Source: Cynocephalus volans | Lineage: Eukaryota; Chordata; Mammalia; Dermoptera; Cynocephalidae | NCBI RefSeq assembly: GCF_027409185.1 | Contig: NC_084469.1 | Coordinates: 35,839,293-35,903,292, forward strand | Reading direction: 5' to 3' | DNA: 64,000 nucleotides | In this document: one piece after another, positions 22,640 to 33,564 of the stretch | How positions within the stretch are numbered: position 1 is the first letter of the stretch | Layout: every line of letters begins with the position of its first letter | Translations under genes and position numbers: made by a program | The notes under the pieces: model-generated | Database searches by the model: none | What the model was told of the DNA's origin: nothing | What the model saw: only the letters and a program-made list of their open reading frames with translations

Positions 22640-22865
22640 GCCAGCAACAGGAGCACAGCTCTCAGTTACAGACCAGGCTTCGAGCCCTGGCTTTCCCGCT
22701 GCATGACGATAGTGCTGAACTACTCCAGGCCTGTTTCCACATCTGTAAAATGGGGAGAATAGTATCTACTTCAAGAGGTGGTTGTGAGAATTAAATGAGA
22801 TGCTGTATGAAGAGTGCTTGGCACGCGGCTAAATACATGCTCAGTGAATGGCAGGCATTATGATT
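22640..22865 (+). mobile_element. MIR SINE
   Basis: A nearly full sense MIR: 'gcttcgagccctggctttc', 'cacatctgtaaaatgggga', 'gaattaaatgagatgct' and 'gtgcttggcacgcgg', ending near 'gcattatga'. Confidence 0.9.
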
Positions 22866-22869
22866 TCCT

Positions 22870-23195
22870 GGAGCTCTCGGGACATGGTCTCACCTTCCCA
22901 TGGCTCCCCTTTGCCACAAGGAAAGCCATCAAGCCACTGAGATGGGACCAGGACTATGGCCATCATACAGCCTAAGTCCCAAGGTCTTAATCTGTGGGTT
23001 TTTATGTAAAATGATCATGAGGGAAATAAGAACAGCTGAAACTTGATCCAAGAATGTGTGATGTGATCTTTTCTGCTAACTTGCTTTCCAGGGTGGTTGT
23101 GGCAATTCACACTTGCACAGACAATGTGGGAAAATGCCTGCTTCCCTATCCCTCACCAATCATGCCTGTGGCAACATTTTTCCTGGTTAGAGGAA
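22870..23195. other. Unassigned sequence
   Basis: Nothing recognised. Confidence 0.4.
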
Positions 23196-23199
23196 CTAT

Positions 23200-24240
23200 C
23201 TCATTGTTTTCATGATTGGTGAATTTGTGATGAGTGGCGAGGTTGAAGTTTTTTTTCATATTCATTGGACATTTGTATTTCTTCTTTTGTGATTTCCTTA
23301 TTTATGTCTTTTGCTCATTTTTCTAAGTCTTCTTCATTTTTTATTAATTGGCAAAATTAATTTAAAATTGTATTAAATTACAATTAATTTATTAATTTAT
23401 AATCTTTATATATAAAGAATGGAAATCTTTTATCTGTTATATGTAAGGTAAATTTTTTCTGTTTTAACTTATTAAATTTTGTGTATTCCAAAGTTTTATA
23501 TTTTTAGGTAGTCAAAGCCATCTTTTCTTTTATGATTTTTACTTTTGATATTAAACTAAAGAAGATCTTCACCCCAAGATTATATAAATATTTACTTATA
23601 TTTTGTTCTAGTATTTTTTATTTTCTTTCCTATATTAGTACTGTTAGTTCATCTAGAACTATGGTAGATATTAGCCCCAAAAGGCTATATAAATTTAAAT
23701 TTCATTCAATTAAAATTAAAAATGTGGTTCCTCAGTGCACTAGGTCCATTTCAACTGCTCAATAATCACTCTTGGCTGGTGGTTTCCATATTGAACAGCA
23801 CAGGTATAGACTATTTCCATCTTCACAAATAGTCCTATTGGATAGCACTGATCTAGAATTTGTTTTGTGAGTGATGGGGAAGAGTAGAGAATCCAACTTT
23901 TTTTCCAAAATAATTCAGGTAGATGTTCCAATGCTATCTTTTCAATAATCTATCACTTTGGTACTGATTTGAGATGCCACATTTCTATTCCTAAGTTTAG
24001 TCAAACATATGTGGATCCATTTCTGTACTTCCTTTTCTATTTCTTTATCTATCTTTCTAATCCTCACCAGGACCCCACAATTTCAACCATGGTAATTTTA
24101 CAATATATGTTAATGTCTAGGAGAGCAATGTTTTTGTTTTTGTTTTTCCCTTTCCTCATTATTCTTTTAAAAAAAATTCTTGACAATTCTCACACGTATA
24201 TTCCAGACAAACTTTGAAAATCATATTGTAGTTTGGAGTT
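23200..24240 (-). mobile_element. L1M 3' region, antisense
   Basis: The T-rich plus strand follows antisense L1M order: 'gatgagtggcgaggttgaag', 'ggacatttgtatttcttctt', then further on 'tgccacatttctattcc', 'caggaccccacaatttcaac' and 'ttccagacaaactttgaaaa'. About 1 kb with small gaps, AT-rich and heavily diverged. Confidence 0.75.
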
Positions 24241-24279
24241 GGAATCGTACCTGTACAAGAAGTCAACTCACGAAGGGCC

Positions 24280-24640
24280 TTCATCTGGCACCTGTTTTCT
24301 CAGCTTCCCGTACTTCCCACCAAACACTGCACTCCAGCGACACTTCACCGCCTGACCTTCCATGAACAAACACTCTGCTCCTTGTCCTAATGCATAATGT
24401 CCTCTGCTTGGAGCTCACTCCCCTGGCTGGTCCACTCAGGATTTTTGCTCATTCTGTCAGCTCAAATCTCCCTCTCTCTGTGACGCCCTTTCTGACGCCT
24501 CCAGACAGATGAAAGCGCTGCTCCTCCTGTGGCACTCTGGTCATACCTGGGTTGGAATAATTATCTTAATATTTTGCATTTGTTTATAAGTCTGTCTTCT
24601 CACTATGATAAACAATTTAGGACTATGTCATTGCAATTTT
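24280..24640 (+). mobile_element. L2 LINE 3' fragment
   Basis: The pyrimidine-rich order 'ctgcttggagctcactcccc', 'gtcagctcaaatctcc' and 'gtgacgccctttctgacgcc' is typical of L2 in sense direction. Confidence 0.6.
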
Positions 24641-24719
24641 GAGTTCCCATAACCTACCAATACTTTGGCTCAACGAAAAACGTACTGAACCAAAGAGCAT
24701 AACTCAGGTAACACTGGAA

Positions 24720-25015
24720 AAGTTGGCTGTGGCATGCCATGGAGGGCCTTGAACATGGACTCGGTGGGCTTCGTGCTGGCTAGGGATGAGACAAAGCTGT
24801 ACTGTGTTCATTTAATCTGGAGATGTGATAACTGAATCCAAGTGGGGAAGTGACAGAAAGCCAAGAGATAGTTAAGAGGCCATTAGAAGAGTTCAAGGCA
24901 GACAAAGTAAAGGCCTGAATGAGGGTGGTGGCTAGGGCTTGGAAAGGAAGGGACATGGCTGAGGGATGACACAGGGTTAGAATTGTTGGGAGCCTGAAGG
25001 CGGACAGAGCCAAAA
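24720..25015 (-). mobile_element. L2 LINE fragment, antisense
   Basis: The purine-rich segment 'catggagggccttgaacatg' and 'aatgagggtggtggctaggg' is the reverse complement of upstream L2 3' region words. Confidence 0.6.
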
Positions 25016-25164
25016 CTGTGAGCAGGAACCTGACAGGATCTTTCTGAAATTTATTCTCATGGACTTTTTAGTACCTGTAAGTGTTTTATGTTATTCACAA
25101 CATTACAATGAGATTTTACCATAAAATCTAAATGAATTATAATGTCATCAATGATTGTTCTGGA

Positions 25165-25345
25165 CCTGGCTGTTACCACAGTCAAGTCATTTAACTCTTC
25201 GTAACTGTTTCCTCATCTGTCATATTAGTGGCATATGGTACCTCCTTTAGAGGGCCGTGGTGAGGATTAAATGAGTTCATACTTGTGATGTTCTTAGAGC
25301 AATTCCCGGCATATGAGAGCTCACTTTAAAGATTATTATTCATGT
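25165..25345 (+). mobile_element. MIR SINE fragment
   Basis: Visible words are 'agtcatttaactcttcgtaa', 'tgtttcctcatctgtcat', 'gtgaggattaaatgag' and 'agcaattcccggca'. Confidence 0.75.
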
Positions 25346-25349
25346 TTCC

Positions 25350-27700
25350 ACCCATTTATCCCTGCCCCTGAGGTAGCTCTCTGCTTGTGACAAAAACTGA
25401 CCAACCGTCCATTGACTCATGGAGCCTCATGTGGAGTAACTCACCAAAGGCTTTTTGAAGGCTAAAGCCTACTGCATGTATATGTGTATGCAATTGGGAA
25501 AGAAATTTTCCTTCCCCCGTCAAGTCAGATTCGTTCAAGGATATTGCTACCTCCCTCTGTTCAGTGGTGCAACTGGTAAAAATCGGTCTGTCTCCTTTAA
25601 GTGGCAATGTGGGTGCTGCTAAGCATGGATGGAGCTCTTGGAGTGTGATTAGGATAGAAAGGCCATGTAGATGCAGAAATGAGATAAGGTCACCCGAGGG
25701 GAGACACACTTATGTCCCAGGAGCAGGGCAGGATGCTATTTTCCCAGATGGCTCTGGGGTGGGCGAGCTTTGCTGCTTTCATCATCCATGGGGAGAATGT
25801 GAGCTGGAGGGGGAGGGATTGGAGGTTGAAGCTAACTTATTCTTCTTGCTCCTAGAGAAGGATTCAGGAAGATCTGCAATGCTCCTGTTAGTCCAAAACT
25901 GCTACTGCCAGCAGATTTTAAAATGACAAGGGTTCAGGTCAAAGGTATCTTATCCTGGACATTGCTTTGTAGAATCCTCAGAGTCTATGGGCCCCAGTGC
26001 AGTTCTCGGCTGTGTTGGTTTCATTTTACCTATTTTTATAGTTAATCCTTTCATCTTTCCCATAAAGAAAGTGAGATATGCCAATGTGCTTATTATAGCT
26101 CTCATCATCTTGTGAGAAGAAAGCAAAATATTTCAGGGTGTCTGTTACAGATTCTGCCATGTTGCTTATAATAAAAGTGAGACATACCACAGTGTTTATT
26201 CTTGATTTTGTCCTTTTACCCAGAATGAGGGTGAGCATTACTTCTGTCTGTATCTAAGTTCCTATCGGTCCTCATTGTGAATGGAGGTTAAAATGGCAAC
26301 GCCCAGCACCCAGGCTGTTGAACTATTCTGTAACTCTCTCTCTCCAGCCCTTGACTTCAGACTTGCCTGTCTCAGTCCTTCAGGACAGGACCCTGACTTG
26401 AAGGTCTTTGGTTCGTGTTGCCATGTTCACGAGGGGTCACACTAACAGCTAATGCCTTTGTGCTGGAACAAGGTCTCCACTGTGCTTCTCTGGGTGAAAA
26501 CAGAATCCCTAGACGCAGAGCTGACTTCCAGAAAAGGCTCCCGTACTAAGTCAGCCAACAGACTCCAGAGCTAATCAGAACCAGATGTGAGTTCTTTCAC
26601 TTAAAAATATTACAGGTCACAGATTTATTTTTTGAAAGCACCTATAATAACAATTAAAGTCATAAAATGTGTTTTCTCTAGATATTTTCTCGTACTCACC
26701 CAAGCAATATAGCCTGATAATCTGGGGCTAACCTATGCCAAAATCAACATATTTGCTTTGTTAGAAATCTGCAGAATGTGTCTGTCTGTGGAGGTGTGCT
26801 CTGGTCAGGCCATGGACAGTTGCCAACATACAAACAGTTTCCTAAAATATCCCACGCACGCAGGCATGATAAGCAGACTCCATAGATTTGTGTCTGAGAG
26901 GGGGAGAGGAACAGAATGAGTGGCATGAAACATAATTCATGTAATTTGGCAGATACTTCCTGCATTTAAAAAATGGAGTCTACAAAGAGTTCAGCAATTA
27001 CCTACAGCTTTCTCCATACCAGTATCACTGCCAAAGTTCAAAGGCTGGGCTGACGTCCACCTCTGGGAAGAACTACTAGCAACTTCACAGGTTGTTCTTT
27101 CATCTACAGTCTCCTACCAAGACAAATTATTTTTTGGAGAAAGGGACAGCACTTGCTACGAGCTAATCCTGTGCCTCAGAATGGCCCCCTCAGCCAGGTA
27201 CTGCCCAGTGCCTGACCCTATCTGGGCCTCAACTCCACGGCAACTGGTTTGGCTTTCAATGCTCAATGCCACCATGCAGGGGCCTCACAGTCCCCAGGAT
27301 CACCCTCTGGCTTTAGGGGTTGTTCCTTTACTTGCCTGCACCCATTTCCATTCTAATAACTCTCCTGCCTTCCAACACTAGACTCTGAATGCCCTCTGGT
27401 CATAGCCTCTTCTTTGTGGCTTGCTGTTCTCACATCCACTTTGGGAACTCTTCTTAATACTGATTGTCTGACATCCTGTTTCCATTCTTCCTGCTTTTGG
27501 TTAACAGTCATCCATTGCCATTTGTGGAAATATCCCTCCCTACTCTGAGTCCTGTGTCCCACTGGGACACCTCACCCCCATCCCATACACACACCCCAGG
27601 TACCTTAGTGGTATACGCCCTATGCCTTGCCAAAGGATAAAGATGGATTCAATAAAGGCACAGGATCAGTGGAAGTTTTAGACTTCATGTTGTTTCTTTT
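25350..27700. other. Unassigned sequence, no gene seen
   Basis: Over 2 kb without a recognised element. A 120-codon plus-strand frame at 25564-25926 is matched by a 117-codon frame on the opposite strand and shows no domain, so it is probably chance. A weak L2-like trace may exist near 27200-27440. Confidence 0.4.
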
Positions 27701-27717
27701 TAAAAACTGATTAATTT

Positions 27718-27890
27718 GGGCCAGCCACATGGCTCACTCGGGAGAGTGCTGTAGCACCGAGGCCGTGGGTTCGGATCCTATATAGGGATGGCTGGTGCGC
27801 TCACTGGCTGAGTGTGGTGCAGACCACACTGTGCTAAGGGTTGCAATCCCCTTACCAGTCAAAAAATAAATAAATAAATAAATTAATTAA
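27718..27890 (+). mobile_element. Dimeric tRNA-derived SINE
   Basis: Both tRNA-like halves are present, with 'cgtgggttcggatcctatat' as the first B box region and an (AAAT)n tail. A perfect 17-bp duplication 'taaaaactgattaattt' flanks it at 27701-27717 and 27891-27907. It is one of the best-preserved insertions in the window. Confidence 0.95.
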
Positions 27891-27907
27891 TAAAAACTGA
27901 TTAATTT

Positions 27908-28344
27908 CTTAAGATAGTTACTACATTCTCATAGTTCCAAAAAAAGTGTAAGTTAAATAGTAATAAATAGGAAGCTGTGAGTCTATAAATTAAAAATGAG
28001 TAAATTGAACATTTGATAAAGAATAAGACATTTACATAGTCTCAAAGTGCCTCACACAAAACACTCATTCATTACAAAGGAAAAAGTATACCTTTGCAGT
28101 GGAGAATCCTGGTGGACACCACATTAATAAAGAGATTAATGTTGATGTCATCAGTAATGGGGCAAATCACAATTGTGTACAGCCTGATGAACACAGTGAG
28201 AAGATCATATATCACTTCTGTGCTATTTCTGCCAAAGATCCATCACCTGAATCTAACCATGAGACAACATCAGAAAAACCCAAATTAGAAGACATTCTAA
28301 GAGATTATTCTACAATCTTTATAGTCATAAAGACCGAAGAGCTT
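27908..28344. other. Unassigned sequence with a 134-codon open frame running onward
   Basis: An open frame without an ATG start runs through 28099-28503. It begins at a GTG and its first ATG lies about 95 codons in. The 3' part falls in an L1-like tail. The first 80 or so codons have no recognised relative. Confidence 0.4.
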
Positions 28345-28640
28345 TTTCAGACTGAAGGAGACGAAAGACAACACGTGATCATGAAATTGGATCCTTTTTC
28401 TATAGAGGGACACATGGTGAAACTTAAATGGTGGAAATGTATCAGTGTTACTTTCCTGATTTTGTTGATTGGGTCATGGTTATGTCAGAGACTGTTCTTG
28501 TAGGAACGACACACTAAAGTGTTCAGAGCTGATGGGGCATTATATGAATAACTACTTTCAAATGATTCAGGAGAAGATATTTTTACCATCCTTGTAGCTT
28601 TTGTGTAAATTTGAGATTGTTTTGAAATTTTTAAAAAAAT
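28345..28640 (+). mobile_element. L1-like 3' terminal fragment
   Basis: The sequence follows a known L1M-type tail: 'aatgtatcagtgttactttc', 'ctgattttgttgattggg', 'catggttatgtcagagac', 'tgttcttgtaggaacgacac' and 'tttcaaatgattcagg', ending near 'gaaatttttaaaaaaat'. The hydrophobic C-terminus of the overlapping open frame is encoded by this repeat, so that frame is not evidence of a gene. Confidence 0.65.
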
Positions 28641-28732
28641 TGTTTTAAGTCATCTAGTAAAAATTTTCCTTCTAATCTCTGATCCCCATCTGTCTACCCC
28701 TCCCCAGTATGTATCCTGGTATATTCTTCAGA

Positions 28733-28790
28733 GATTATTTATTTATTTATTTAGGTGGCTGGCCAGTATGGAGAAGAAATTTTATTTTTA
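28733..28790 (-). mobile_element. Possible tRNA-derived SINE fragment, antisense
   Basis: The short segment 'ggtggctggccagtatggag' after an (ATTT)n run resembles the antisense monomer seen at 33240. Only about 25 bp match. Confidence 0.4.
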
Positions 28791-29029
28791 ATGTACAGTA
28801 TATATAAGAATGAATGAGCCAATGCCCACAATTAAAGAGGCACTCTTTAAAACAGGGGGCTCTGAATCACAATCTGCTAGAGGATCTTGAAACCTTGTCA
28901 GGGCTCAAAACCCAGCTCTGAACACCTCGTCCCTTGTCTCCACAGCTCACGGGGATTCCTAGCTTGGGGGCCTGGAGTGTCTAGCCCACAGCTGACTTTC
29001 TCCAAGTCAGCAATTTATACTCTTAATTC

Positions 29030-29755
29030 AGTCCTCTTTCTCTATTCTGTCATTAAAAGACTAACAATACTAAGTGTTGATGAGGATGTGAAGAAACTGA
29101 AAGCCTCAGTCATTGCTGGTGGGGATTTAAATGATGGGGCCACTTTAGAAAACAGTTTGGTAGCTTCTTAAATATTTTAAAATAGACTTACATATGTCCC
29201 GGTAATTTTACTCCTAAGTATATATCCAACAGAAATGAAAACATATGCCCGTAAAAAGACTTGTAGCAAATGTTCATAGCAACATTTTTCATAACAGCCC
29301 CAAACTGGAAACAACCCAAATGTCCATCAACTGATGAATGAATAAACAAAATGGGGTATATCCATACAGTGGAATGCTCTTCAGTAAAAGTGTGAATACT
29401 ATATCAATATGAAGTACTGATACATTCTACAACCCAGATGTACCCGAAAAGTATTATGCTAAGTGAAAGAAGCCAGACACAAAAGACCACTACATATTGT
29501 GTGATTGCATTCATATGAATCTTCTAGAAAAGACAAAACTATAGAGACAAAAGCAGATCAGTGGTTGCCTGGGGCTTGGAGTTGGAGCAAGGATTGGCTG
29601 CAAATGGGCACAAAGGAAATACTCTAAAACTGGATTCTGGTGATAGCTGCACAACTGTATAAATTTACTACAACTTGTCTAACTGTATCTTTAAAATGAT
29701 TGAATTCTATGATAGGTGAACTGTGCCTTAATAAAACTATTTTTAAAAAAAAAAG
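29030..29755 (+). mobile_element. L1M 3' region, sense
   Basis: The L1M order is clear: 'gtgttgatgaggatgtgaag', 'acagtttggtagcttctta', 'acaacccaaatgtccatcaa', 'gctaagtgaaagaagccaga' and 'agtggttgcctggggcttgg', ending in A-rich sequence at 29755. It is 5'-truncated with no open frame. Confidence 0.85.
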
Positions 29756-29759
29756 TCAT

Positions 29760-31080
29760 TCTGTTTAGAAAATAAATTAGGGGGTTCAGGCAAGGTTAAA
29801 GACAGAAGACCATTTAGAAATCTTGGAATTCCTCCTCTTCTGCTCTGTCCCTTGGATTCTCACCTCCAGGAATCAAATCCTACTTAAAAAATAAACAAGA
29901 ACCACCTCTCTATAGTAAAAGCCAGAGAAATGGCACATTCTTACACACTTTGATCAGCAGACACAGAGACTGACACAAGGAAACCACAACGGTTAACAGC
30001 TGCATTCAGGTGTGTTGACTTCAGTTCTCTAAGAACAATGGATGGGTACCTGCTTTATAGCTGAATAACAAAGGGTCGATTCTTAGTGAATTTTTCCAAA
30101 ACAAACAAAGATAGAAATGGTTGGCCTTAAATGTAAATTGAAATCTCCGTTTCTAGAGACAGAAAATTGCACCCAACTCTTAGATGACAGTGCCACTCTC
30201 ACCACCCCAAAGTCTCAAAATTCCCAGGGTCTCTTCTCCACCCTCCTTCCGTGGGTATATCTCATCCCACCTCACCAAGGGAAGGCCTATCTTAAGTCCC
30301 TAGTGATGGAGTTTCAGAACGTCTCCATTTCCGTCTTCCCTTCTACACTCTCTGTCTCTTCTTCCTCTCAGTTCATCCCTCCAATATCTTTTCTATTTTT
30401 GGTATCAAGTTTTTTCTCTCCTCGGTTCTATTATTGTTGGGCTGCCCTTAACAATTGTGGGCCTTGGGCCAAGAGTACAAATGGAGACCTGCCCTGCTAT
30501 ATTTCTAAATATTTAGAAATTGCAAACCAAAAGGTCAAAATATGTTCTTGTCTCCCACCTTGACACTTACCTTCATAACAAGGTGAGAAACCAGGTTCAA
30601 ATTTAGAGTGATCATACTTTTTAGAATATGGAAGCACAATTATCATACTCCACACTAGAATACGGAAGCGCCCGACCTCAGGCCATAGTCCACCATTCTT
30701 CTTTTTCCATCCCTTACAACATCCCACACCTTGAGGGGCCTCAGATACACAGCTATGGATACTCCAACCCACATGTCCAGCCTCCAGCCTCCTACATCAC
30801 CCCCCACAGACAGTCTCACCTGCGCCATCCCTCAGGTCAAAGGGCATGTACTACTCTGTTGCAAGAGCCACCCTTGAGGGGATGGAACCAGGGAACAGGT
30901 CACTGTAGGTTCTGGAAATAAGCCATTTGGGAAGGTAGTTCTGGAGTCTAGGCACCAGAAGTGAGATTTAAAAGACAGAAGAAACACAGGACAGATCTCC
31001 TTGGCCCAGAGGAATCCTTTACGCTTTTAGGGGAAGCAGGAGAAGAAGGTCCGGGGTGGGGCGTCCTGTTGCCCAGATCC
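29760..31080. other. Unassigned sequence with a short perfect palindrome
   Basis: A 148-codon plus-strand frame at 30117-30563 lacks any recognisable domain and is low-complexity (Ser/Phe/Leu). An 18-bp perfect palindrome 'tttctaaatatttagaaa' lies near 30503-30520. No repeat family recognised. Confidence 0.4.
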
Positions 31081-31291
31081 AAGGGCAGTACTGATTGTCT
31101 TGATAAATTGTGTTACTAGATTTTCTGATATTCATCCATCCTTGTGATTCTGGAATAAACCCTGCTTAGTCATGGTTTTTTTTTTATACTGCTGGATTTC
31201 ATTTGCTAACGTTCTACATAGGAATTTTCCATCCGTATTTATAAATGAAATTGATCTTGACTTCTTTATTTGTGCTAAAATCGTCAGGTTT

Positions 31292-31500
31292 CAATATCAG
31301 GGTTATGCTAGTTTTGTAAATTGAATTGGGAAGCTTTCCATATTTTTCTATGTTCTGTAACAGCTATTTTGTTCCCTTAAATATGTGAGGCATTTATAAA
31401 ATATTCTCACTGTAAAAAATTAAAACCATACAGAAAAAGCAAAAATTTCTCTTGACTTTCCCCTTCACATCCTAATCCCCTGCCTAGATATGATCATTAT
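31292..31500 (+). repeat. Inverted repeat, left arm (209 bp)
   Basis: This arm pairs with the reverse complement of 32739-32947 over 209 bp without a gap. I count 8 mismatches, so about 96% identity. Both ends of the match are sharp. The spacer is 1238 bp. The arm lies within the antisense L1M block and continues smoothly into L1 sequence on its left, so this looks like the original copy. Confidence 0.95.
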
Positions 31501-31615
31501 GATCCATTTGCTATGGATTCTTCTAGAACTTTTCACTTTCATACGTGGACATGTATATAATTTTGTACTTTTTTTTTTTACATAAATGAAATTAAAGTCT
31601 ACATACTGAATTGCA

Positions 31616-31620
<5 letters not shown>

Positions 31621-31646
<26 letters not shown>
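31621..31646. repeat. (GT)13 microsatellite
   Basis: An uninterrupted run of 13 GT units inside the L1 block. Confidence 0.95.
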
Positions 31647-31749
31647 TTAACTTAAATTTATAACTTGGAGAACTCACCATGTCAGTACATAGAGACCTAT
31701 CTCATCCTTTTAAAATGCTACATAATATTCCATAGTATAAATGTTTTTA

Positions 31750-31903
31750 GGGCCGAGCCTGTGGCGCACTTGGTAGAGTGCTGCGCTGGGAGCGCGGCGA
31801 CGCTCCCGCCGCGGGTTCGGATCCTATATAGGACTGACGGGTGCACTCACTGGCTGAGTGCCGGTCACGAAAAAACGACAAAAAAAAAAAAAATAAATAA
31901 AAA
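31750..31903 (+). mobile_element. Divergent tRNA-derived SINE
   Basis: The head 'gggccgagcctgtggcgcac' and A-box region resemble the other SINEs. The middle is different and very GC-rich ('gctgggagcgcggcgacgct'), followed by 'gcgggttcggatcctatata'. The second half is short and ends 'ccggtcacgaaaaaacgac' plus A run. A perfect 13-bp duplication 'ataaatgttttta' lies at 31737-31749 and 31904-31916. It is probably a separate subfamily. Confidence 0.9.
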
Positions 31904-31943
31904 ATAAATGTTTTTATTTAAAACTTCTTCCCACTTGAGGGAC

Positions 31944-32426
31944 TGTCTGGCTATGACAAGGGCTACTGCAAGGCTAAGGCTGATGTCACAAATCCTGCTC
32001 ACAGTGCCAATTGTCTAGCTCTTAATCCTGTTCGTGACGCCAATTGTAAAGCTAGGCGACCACGCTAGTTGTCATGGCTCTTTTACCTGCTGGTAATCCT
32101 GCACCTACTGGGCCTATGGTTGAGCTAAGGCTGGGTCTGGAGCTCCCAGACCCCTCAAGCCCGTTCACAGACTGGGTCACAAACCCTTCATATGCCAGGC
32201 TGGGTCACCAGACCCCTTCATGCAGGTCTAGAAGCTAGGGAACCGGCAACACGGCCCTTGGAAGCTGCAGGTCTGGAAAAACATGGCCACGCAGGGCTGG
32301 TGCCTGAGGCAGTAAAACACCAGCCAAAGTGGCGCTGCTTTGCAAGCACACTTACTCCACCCACAGCCACCTTGAACTGGCTCTGGGGTGAGGGGAGCCT
32401 GACCAAATTGTTCCATTTTCCCAAAA
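31944..32426. mobile_element. Unidentified 483-bp GC-rich insertion
   Basis: The L1M context reads '...cttcccacttg' on the left and 'acatataagtgggttccag' on the right, and the block between is foreign and much more GC-rich. It starts with TG ('tgtctggctatgac'). Flanking 'gggac' (31939-31943) and 'ggaac' (32427-32431) match at four of five positions. It contains repeated 'actgggtcac' and 'cagaccccttcat' motifs. A solo LTR is possible, but it does not end in CA. Confidence 0.5.
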
Positions 32427-32559
32427 GGAACATATAAGTGGGTTCCAGTTTTTCTTCATTATCATGTTGTATTAAATATTTTCTCATGACACTTACTACT
32501 GCCTGATTTTATCCTATTAAGTCATTTTTTTTGTTAGATTGTTCATTTGTTTATTGTTC

Positions 32560-32690
32560 TGTTTCCTCCCACTGGAACTTTAACTTCTTCAAAGCAGACC
32601 TTTTTCTGTGCCTAACATGGTGTCTAATACACAGTTGGCACTCAATAAATATTCAATGAGAAAAATGAATGAATGAAAGACCATTTTTGC
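32560..32690 (+). mobile_element. L2 LINE 3' end
   Basis: L2 terminus: 'cccactggaactttaacttc', 'acacagttggcactcaataa' and a 'gaatgaatga' end. It lies between the GC-rich insertion and the right arm of the inverted repeat. Confidence 0.7.
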
Positions 32691-32738
32691 AAATGGCTCT
32701 TTGGCCATACGTGCTATTGTTTCTTCAGACAGGGTACT

Positions 32739-32947
32739 ATAATGATCATATCTAGGCAGGGGATTAGGATACGAAGGGGAAAATCATAAGAAATTTTTGC
32801 TTTTTCTGTATGGTTTTAATTTTTTACAGTGAGAATGTTTTATAAATGCCTCACATATTTAAGGGAACAAAATAGCTGTTACAGAACATAGAAAAATATG
32901 GAAAGCTTCCCAATTCAATTTACAAAACTAGTATAACCTTGATATTG
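32739..32947 (-). repeat. Inverted repeat, right arm (209 bp)
   Basis: It is the reverse complement of 31292-31500 with 8 differences. Here the L1 sequence reads in sense direction, opposite to the L1M blocks on either side, so this arm appears to be the inserted or inverted copy. Confidence 0.95.
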
Positions 32948-32949
32948 TG

Positions 32950-33560
32950 AGTGCTGAGTCAAAGGGTATGAGTATTTAAAATTTCCTTAGATACTATCAA
33001 ATTGGCTTGCAGTCTGACTGATTCATATTTCAACAAGTAACATACACTTCCTTAGACTCTTGCCAAGATGTTATTAACAAATTTAACTTTTTGTCCAATT
33101 TATGAGTAAAAAAATTGTATCTTATTGTTGTTTTAATTGCACTTTTTTGATTACTACTGCAATTGATCATGTTTTGTTTCTTGACCATTTGGAAATCCCT
33201 TCCTGTTAATTATTCGTTCATATATTTTGTCTTTTTTTTTTTTTTTTGGCAGCTGGCCAGTATGAAGAGCTGAACCCTTGACCTTGGAGTTATAATATTG
33301 TGCTCTAATATTTTGTCTTTTTTTTCCCTACCCAATTGTTTGTATTTTCCTTATTGATTTGAGGGAGATTTTCATTTATTTTGGGAAAAAAATTGTTAAA
33401 CATTTTTGGCCAGTATTCCCTCCTAACCTGTTGCTTTTGACATAACTTTGTTTATGGTATATTTTTAGTCTGCATTATCTAAGTTGTATTTTAATGAATC
33501 GCATTTACTCGTTTTTTTCTTTATGTTTTTTTCCAATTTAAATCTTGTTTATTATCTATT
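32950..33560 (-). mobile_element. L1M 3' region, antisense
   Basis: It begins 'gctgagtcaaagggtatgag', which directly continues the antisense L1M block left of the duplication. Later words are 'tcttattgttgttttaattg' and 'gatcatgttttg'. It is interrupted by a SINE monomer at 33240. Confidence 0.7.
33240..33307 (-). mobile_element. Monomeric tRNA-Ile-like SINE, antisense
   Basis: 'ggcagctggccagtatgaag' and 'gaacccttgaccttggagtt' are the reverse complement of the monomer B-box half. The flanks share 'atattttgtc' followed by T runs at 33222 and 33308, fitting a target duplication next to the poly(A) (poly(T) here). Confidence 0.75.
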
Positions 33561-33564
33561 GACT

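Larger units (their letters stand above)
31085..31745 (-). mobile_element. L1M ORF2 end and 3' UTR, antisense
   Basis: Antisense ORF2 words are visible: 'tcatccatccttgtgattct', 'ggaataaaccctgcttag' and 'ggtttcaatatcagggttat'. They pass into antisense 3' UTR sequence ending 'ctacataatattccatagta'. The 31292-31500 segment is duplicated in inverted orientation at 32739-32947. Confidence 0.75.

Noticed and set aside
28099-28503. Possible gene for a tail-anchored membrane protein
   Set aside because: No ATG start, and the hydrophobic end is encoded by an L1-like 3' tail. Kept only as a low-interest finding.
30117-30563. 148-codon plus-strand open frame with a hydrophobic middle
   Set aside because: Low-complexity, no domain and no start context or neighbour to support it.
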